Positions 5,079 to 7,458 of a stretch of DNA of 7,458 nucleotides are shown in pieces (the stretch's first letter is position 1; every line of letters starts with the position of its first letter). The DNA is from CAZTNW01 sp964614945 (lineage in GTDB: Bacteria > Caldisericota > JANLFM01). Location: assembly GCA_964614945.1 (NCBI GenBank), contig CAZTNW010000016.1, positions 1 through 7,458 on the forward strand, given 5' to 3'. The notes below the pieces were generated by a model, which was not told where the DNA came from, made no database searches, and was given only the letters and a program-made list of their open reading frames with translations. The translations under genes and the position numbers were made by a program.

Positions 5079-6328
5079 GGCAGCACTCTCTCCAGGACCG
5101 CGAAGGCTTCATCTCTTTCGAGCTTCTGCTCGGGCTTGAAGGTTCCGTCAGGATAGCCGGCGACCAAACCCGCAGCATGACAGGAAGCGATCGGCATTGA
5201 AGCCCAGTGCCAGGTTCCCACATCGGGAAAGAGGGATATGGGGAGCGGGAAAGGATCCTCGTATTTAAAAACCACTTCTGCCATCTCCGCTCGCGTGATG
5301 GGCTTGTCTGGTCGAAAGAAGCCGTCCGGATATCCCCGGATCAGGCCCTGCCCGTTCGCCCAGGTGACGGCCTGATTCGCCCAGTGGCCCCAGGTGTCGA
5401 TGTACCCCCCCGCTGTCTGCTCCGGGGATCCGCTCATTCTCCAGAGCGTGTGCACGAACTCAGCGCGGGTGATCGGATCGTCGGGCTTGAGTGATCCGTC
5501 CGGGTAACCTATGACGATGTCCCTTTTACTAAGCTCCACGACCGCCGGATGAGCCCAGTGGTTGAAATCAAAATCGTTGTAGAGCCCAGCTTGGCGGCGG
5601 CAATCACGGATCATCCGAACTAAAGGAAAAGCATAACCAGGGCAGTCAGTGCTTCGCCCAGCGAGCAGGGCCGTGTAGCGATGCGGCAGGATCTCTGTGA
5701 TTCGGTGCTGGACCATAAGCTTGGAGACCAAGTCGACCGTTGCCCAGTATTGTTTCTGGTTGGGCTCTTGGGCGGAGAAGCAGCCGACAACACAAACCCC
5801 GATTGAAATCAGGTTGTACTCCCAGTTCGAGGAGTGCCAGCCCACCGTCCAGAGATCCCTACCTCGATAGACCAAGCCATCCGTTCCAACAAGGTAGTGA
5901 TAGTCGATGTCGTTGTAATTAAAACCTGCCGGAATTCCGGCACTCGTTCCGTCAGGAAAGCCCTCCTGGGCAGGCATCTGATACCACTCTCCGGTGTAGG
6001 CGTCCTGATGCCAAGCCCAGGTCGACTTGTCGGCGTAAGTTCCCGGGTGCACCGCGTGCATGTGATAGTTCCGGTACCCCTGAATTTTCGCAGCATTGGC
6101 TTCGGGCGAGTCGCTGGCGGGGAAGCTCCCTGAATGGTGCAGCACGACTGCCTTCAGCTGGCGGGGTTGGTAGAAGCCCTCGGCCAGAGGAGGAGAGGGC
6201 GGAATATCGGCAGCGATGGCCCGGTCCGTAGTGGCGATGCTCGTGCTCACGTCCTGTGCCGTTGCATTCGGGACCGAAACCAGGGTCAGAGCTAGTACTA
6301 CGAACAGGAATAAGGTCTTCTTCAGCAT
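5075..6328 (-). CDS. Exported N-acetylmuramoyl-L-alanine amidase (Amidase_2/PGRP type) with three SLH domains
   Basis: This 417-residue enzyme should cleave the amide bond between N-acetylmuramic acid and L-Ala of peptidoglycan. The start is placed at ATG 6328, one base after the stop of the 57-aa gene (TGAGATG); it gives a signal peptide MLKKTLFLFVVLALTLVSVP ending near NATAQ. An open frame extends 20 codons further upstream but there covers the preceding gene. The zinc amidase domain spans about 55-245: VVLHHSGS (His64/65), DIDYHYLV (143-144), a conserved PHR His216 and Cys229 in DCPG, consistent with a His-His-Cys zinc site. Three SLH domains follow (about 256-300, 309-353, 368-414), each with GYPDG and two with ITRAE; they would tether the enzyme to a secondary cell-wall polymer. 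A signal peptide plus SLH is unusual for a phage endolysin, so it could be an envelope-remodelling enzyme. Confidence 0.93.
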   Translation of the reverse strand: MLKKTLFLFVVLALTLVSVPNATAQDVSTSIATTDRAIAADIPPSPPLAEGFYQPRQLKAVVLHHSGSFPASDSPEANAAKIQGYRNYHMHAVHPGTYADKSTWAWHQDAYTGEWYQMPAQEGFPDGTSAGIPAGFNYNDIDYHYLVGTDGLVYRGRDLWTVGWHSSNWEYNLISIGVCVVGCFSAQEPNQKQYWATVDLVSKLMVQHRITEILPHRYTALLAGRSTDCPGYAFPLVRMIRDCRRQAGLYNDFDFNHWAHPAVVELSKRDIVIGYPDGSLKPDDPITRAEFVHTLWRMSGSPEQTAGGYIDTWGHWANQAVTWANGQGLIRGYPDGFFRPDKPITRAEMAEVVFKYEDPFPLPISLFPDVGTWHWASMPIASCHAAGLVAGYPDGTFKPEQKLERDEAFAVLERVLP

Positions 6329-6329
6329 C

Positions 6330-6503
6330 TCAGGGCAGTTTCTCCGGCAGATCAGAGAGCCCGGGTAGGTCGATGGTCGGGTCGACATGGGGAATGGGAA
6401 GCACGAAGAGAGCGGATAAGATCACTGCTGCGACCATCAACGCAGCGCCGGCCAGACATAAAAAAAGCCGGTATTGCAGTCGGCTCAATGGAAATATATT
6501 CAT
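6330..6503 (-). CDS. Small single-pass membrane protein (57 aa) coupled to the amidase gene
   Basis: The frame starts MNIFPLSRLQYRLFLCLAGA, continues with a hydrophobic helix to about residue 36 (LMVAAVILSALFVLP) and ends in an acidic, proline-rich external tail (DPTIDLPGLSDLPEKLP). A perfect GGAGG (6508-6512) lies 4 nt before the ATG. Its TGA (6330-6332) is one base before the amidase ATG (TGAGATG), and its own ATG follows directly on the stop of the preceding frame (TAAATG). These junctions make it a convincing gene although short. I do not recognise the family. By topology and place in a lysis-like operon it could be a second holin, a pinholin/antiholin or an envelope accessory protein; none of these is shown. 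Confidence 0.72.
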   Translation of the reverse strand: MNIFPLSRLQYRLFLCLAGAALMVAAVILSALFVLPIPHVDPTIDLPGLSDLPEKLP

Positions 6504-6692
6504 TTAACCTCCAAAAATTACCTTGCCCAGGTTCGCCAGGAGAACCGGCAGATCCCGGGAAGAGTAAGCATCGAAGAGGAAGCTCGAGGTCTTCCGGATC
6601 GGGTCTATATCCATCCCTACCGTCAAGGGGGTAAAGGGGACGCCGCCCAGGGAGAAGGACACCGTCTGATAAGGGGTAAAGTTATATATCGA

Positions 6693-6720
6693 TTTAGCGC
6701 AGACCCGGAAGGCGTATACT
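6693..6720 (+). promoter_or_regulatory. Weak candidate promoter of the 116-aa membrane protein gene
   Basis: TATACT (6715-6720) is a good -10. The -35 is poor (TTTAGC, 6693-6698, 16-nt spacer). Transcription would start near 6727, inside a perfect stem-loop (6722-6744) and about 60 nt before the ATG. Confidence 0.35.
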
Positions 6721-6721
6721 G

Positions 6722-6744
6722 GCTCCTTCCCCTTCAGAAGGAGC
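6722..6744. repeat. Perfect 8-bp inverted repeat (stem-loop)
   Basis: GCTCCTTC (6722-6729) and GAAGGAGC (6737-6744) flank a 7-nt loop. It lies in the likely leader of the 116-aa gene and inside the opposite start-less frame. No T-run follows on either strand, so it is not a simple terminator; a regulatory stem or protein site is possible. Confidence 0.4.
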
Positions 6745-6789
6745 GCAGAGGCATAGCTATCTACTTCGGGAGAGGAGGGTTAGCGAGAA

Positions 6790-7140
6790 ATGAGAGCATG
6801 GAGAAGAAAGAAGATCAGCTGGCTTGGCTGGACCCTGATCGGAATTGTGATCGTCTTAGTCGTTATATTCGCGATCGTCGGAACCGGAAAGAAATCGGAT
6901 GATTCCACCGCGAATCATGGCTATCTTGAGGTGAAGAACTACACCGCATTCGGTTTCGAGCTATGGGTTAACGGAAAGAGCCAGGGCTTTTTGCCGTCGG
7001 GCGAGACTTGGAAACCCCCGGAAGGTTACGACGATGGGACTAAGCTACACGTGGTGGCCAAGAATATAAGTATAGATTTCCACCAGGAGCATGATGTTGT
7101 GATCAAGAGGGGGAAGACGATAATACTAACTATCAGATAG
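6790..7140 (+). CDS. Single-pass membrane protein with external beta-rich domain, function unknown
   Basis: This 116-residue protein has a strongly basic N-terminus (MRAWRRKK), one membrane helix (about 12-31, WLGWTLIGIVIVLVVIFAIV), a short polar linker (GTGKKSDDSTANH) and an external domain of alternating hydrophobic residues (YLEVKNYTAFGFELWVNGKS, QGFLPSGETW, then LHVVAKN and VVIKRGKTIILTI). The VNGxxxGFLPSGE pattern resembles a PEGA-like beta sandwich, a tentative comparison. The positive-inside rule puts the domain outside the cell. GGAGAGGAGGG (6769-6779) lies about 10 nt before the ATG, a rather long spacing. It is the last gene before attR, on the strand opposite to the amidase operon. 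It could be a surface or exclusion-type protein; nothing in the sequence fixes its role. Confidence 0.75.
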   Translation: MRAWRRKKISWLGWTLIGIVIVLVVIFAIVGTGKKSDDSTANHGYLEVKNYTAFGFELWVNGKSQGFLPSGETWKPPEGYDDGTKLHVVAKNISIDFHQEHDVVIKRGKTIILTIR

Positions 7141-7284
7141 GAGAGGGGGTAACAACGTCTTCCTATGATCTTCTTGATTCTTCCTTTTTGCATAAATTAG
7201 GTCAAATCAGTAGGTCTTGGAAGATTCAAAAAGGTAAAAAAGACCCGAAAGGAGGCATCGGGAGTTGTCTAACGGATTTTGCTT
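7141..7284. other. Non-coding right end of the element, next to attR
   Basis: No credible gene is seen in these 144 bp. CCTTTTTG and CAAAAAGG (about 7181-7234) form an 8-bp inverted repeat with a long centre, which might hold integrase arm-type sites or help terminate the 116-aa gene. The right third holds the leftward terminator listed separately. Confidence 0.4.
7231..7262 (-). terminator. Rho-independent terminator facing the tRNA-Thr fragment
   Basis: On the minus strand, CCCGA and TCGGG (7258-7262 and 7244-7248) enclose a 9-nt loop and are followed by TCTTTTTT (7236-7243). It would stop leftward transcripts that start at the promoter at 7344-7372 and pass through the tRNA fragment, shielding the element from that promoter. 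Confidence 0.6.
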
Positions 7285-7334
7285 CCCGACCCGCTGATTA
7301 CGATTCAGCAGCTCTACCGCTGAGCTACGCCGGC
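7285..7334 (-). repeat. attR: 50-bp copy of the 5' part of tRNA-Thr(CGT)
   Basis: Exact duplicate of 2544-2593. Read on the minus strand it is tRNA nucleotides 1-50 with intact D and anticodon arms but no 3' T arm or acceptor strand, so it cannot make a functional tRNA. It keeps a good tRNA-type promoter just upstream (7344-7372) and is followed by a terminator (7231-7262). Confidence 0.9.
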
Positions 7335-7343
7335 CTTTGAAAT

Positions 7344-7372
7344 ATTTTACCGAATTTTCCGATGAGCATCAA
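7344..7372 (-). promoter_or_regulatory. tRNA-type promoter stranded in front of the tRNA-Thr fragment
   Basis: On the minus strand, TTGATG (7367-7372), a 17-nt spacer and TAAAAT (7344-7349) predict a start near 7337, 3 nt before the tRNA 5' end. This geometry is like that of the tRNA-Tyr promoter in this window. It is probably the promoter of tRNA-Thr(CGT) before the element inserted, or one left by an earlier element. Confidence 0.68.
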
Positions 7373-7400
7373 ATGCCAAATCCTAAGCAGGAGGCGATTT

Positions 7401-7424
7401 GCGCTACCGCTGAGCTACGCCGGC
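7401..7424 (-). repeat. Third, shorter copy of the tRNA-Thr(CGT) 5' end
   Basis: Twenty-one bases (7404-7424) match the tRNA 5' end exactly; with one mismatch at 7403 the match extends to 24. It lies 66 bp beyond attR. It is too long for chance and suggests an earlier integration or deletion event at the same site. Confidence 0.8.
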
Positions 7425-7428
7425 TTTT

Positions 7429-7458
7429 AAAAATAGCTTCCAGTAGGGAACTGGAAGC
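7429..7458 (-). terminator. Rho-independent terminator of a leftward gene beyond the window
   Basis: GCTTCCAGT and ACTGGAAGC (7436-7458) form a perfect 9-bp stem with a 5-nt loop. On the minus strand it is followed by TATTTTT (7429-7435). It would end a leftward transcript entering from the right edge. The third tRNA copy begins only 11 bp after the hairpin. Confidence 0.65.

Larger units (their letters stand above)
6504..6779 (-). pseudogene. Open frame without a clear start, probable 5'-truncated gene at the head of the operon
   Basis: From an in-frame TAA at 6780-6782 to the TAA at 6504-6506 there are 91 open codons. They read like protein: EVDSYASALLLKGKEPVYAF, then a beta-rich middle (QTVSFSLGGVPFTPLTVGMD) and a C-terminus of LPVLLANLGKVIFGG. 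The only standard starts are internal (GTG 6660, TTG 6624, ATG 6612), none with a Shine-Dalgarno. The stop directly precedes the ATG of the 57-aa gene (TAAATG), and its last codons form that gene's GGAGG ribosome-binding site, the pattern of a real upstream coupled gene. I infer that its 5' part was lost, perhaps when the rightward gene at 6790 arrived. It may instead be a 36- to 52-aa protein from an internal start. Family not recognised. Confidence 0.45.
2544..7334. mobile_element. Integrative element in tRNA-Thr(CGT) with tyrosine recombinase and lysis-like cargo
   Basis: Two exact 50-bp direct repeats, both equal to the 5' part of tRNA-Thr(CGT), bracket the region. A tyrosine-recombinase gene begins 36 bp inside the left repeat. 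Excision would release a circle of 4,741 bp with one repeat copy and restore a tRNA gene joined to the consensus promoter at 7344-7372. Cargo: a repeat-bearing secreted protein, a leftward operon with an SLH amidase and a holin-like gene, and a single-pass membrane protein. No replication, capsid or repressor gene is seen. It may be a decayed prophage or a small satellite-like or genomic-island element. The broken holin gene and start-less ORF suggest partial decay; the integrase frame is intact. Confidence 0.85.

Noticed and set aside
6329..6388. Amidase start 20 codons upstream (ATG 6388)
   Set aside because: The extension is polar and would bury the signal peptide; it covers the end of the 57-aa gene. 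The ATG at 6328 gives a normal signal peptide and a TGAGATG junction.
6474..6902. Rightward open frame of 142 codons
   Set aside because: It is very polar and Arg-rich without domains, overlaps the minus-strand 57-aa gene with ideal signals, and runs into the better-supported 116-aa membrane gene in another frame.
7141..7240. Rightward terminator after the 116-aa gene
   Set aside because: The inverted CCTTTTTG/CAAAAAGG arms are A/T-rich with a loop of about 40 nt and no following T-run, so this was not called as a terminator.
7285..7424. CRISPR-like repeat pair at the right end
   Set aside because: The repeated sequence is tRNA-Thr 5' sequence with unequal copies (50 and 24 bp); the spacing and identity fit att-site duplication, not a CRISPR array.

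Overview
The window looks like a bacterial chromosome segment (about 50% G+C by eye) carrying one small integrated element. The chromosomal part at the left has the leftward start of tuf (EF-Tu), preceded by tRNA-Thr(GGT), tRNA-Gly(TCC) and tRNA-Tyr(GTA), all on the minus strand behind one good sigma-A-type promoter. This is the classic tRNA-Tyr/Gly/Thr-tuf transcription unit. Transcribed away from it is a complete ABC-F ATPase gene (531-2477), whose start shows no Shine-Dalgarno and may be leaderless. The host cannot be named. SLH domains and a copper-amine-oxidase-type stalk domain point to a Clostridia-like Firmicute or another lineage with SLH-anchored envelopes, but these genes sit on the mobile element.

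The centre of interest is 2544-7334, which I read as a 4.7-kb integrative element in tRNA-Thr(CGT). An intact minus-strand tRNA-Thr(CGT) lies at 2519-2593. Its first 50 nt are repeated exactly at 7285-7334, and a tyrosine recombinase gene starts just beyond the tRNA (2629-3540). The duplicated part is the 5' portion of the tRNA, so integration is in the reverse of the usual orientation: the element separates the tRNA from what looks like its own promoter (7344-7372), which now drives only a 5' tRNA fragment that runs into a terminator (7231-7262). A third, shorter copy of the tRNA 5' end (7401-7424) suggests repeated use of the site.

Inside the element, after the integrase, comes a rightward gene with its own TTGACA/TACATT promoter, encoding a secreted 136-aa protein with internal repeats. 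Converging on it, with stop codons abutting, is a tightly packed leftward operon (about 6780 down to 4078). In transcription order it holds: an open frame lacking a clear start; a 57-aa membrane peptide; a Sec-exported N-acetylmuramoyl-L-alanine amidase with three SLH domains; a membrane-anchored protein with a copper-amine-oxidase-N-like domain; a holin-like gene broken by a +1 frameshift; and a secreted 130-aa protein. Junctions of the TAAATG, TGAGATG, ATGA and TAATG types link the first five. A rightward gene for a single-pass membrane protein (6790-7140) closes the element. There is no capsid, replication or repressor gene, so this may be a decayed prophage reduced to integrase and lysis-like module, or a small satellite-like element carrying envelope-acting genes.
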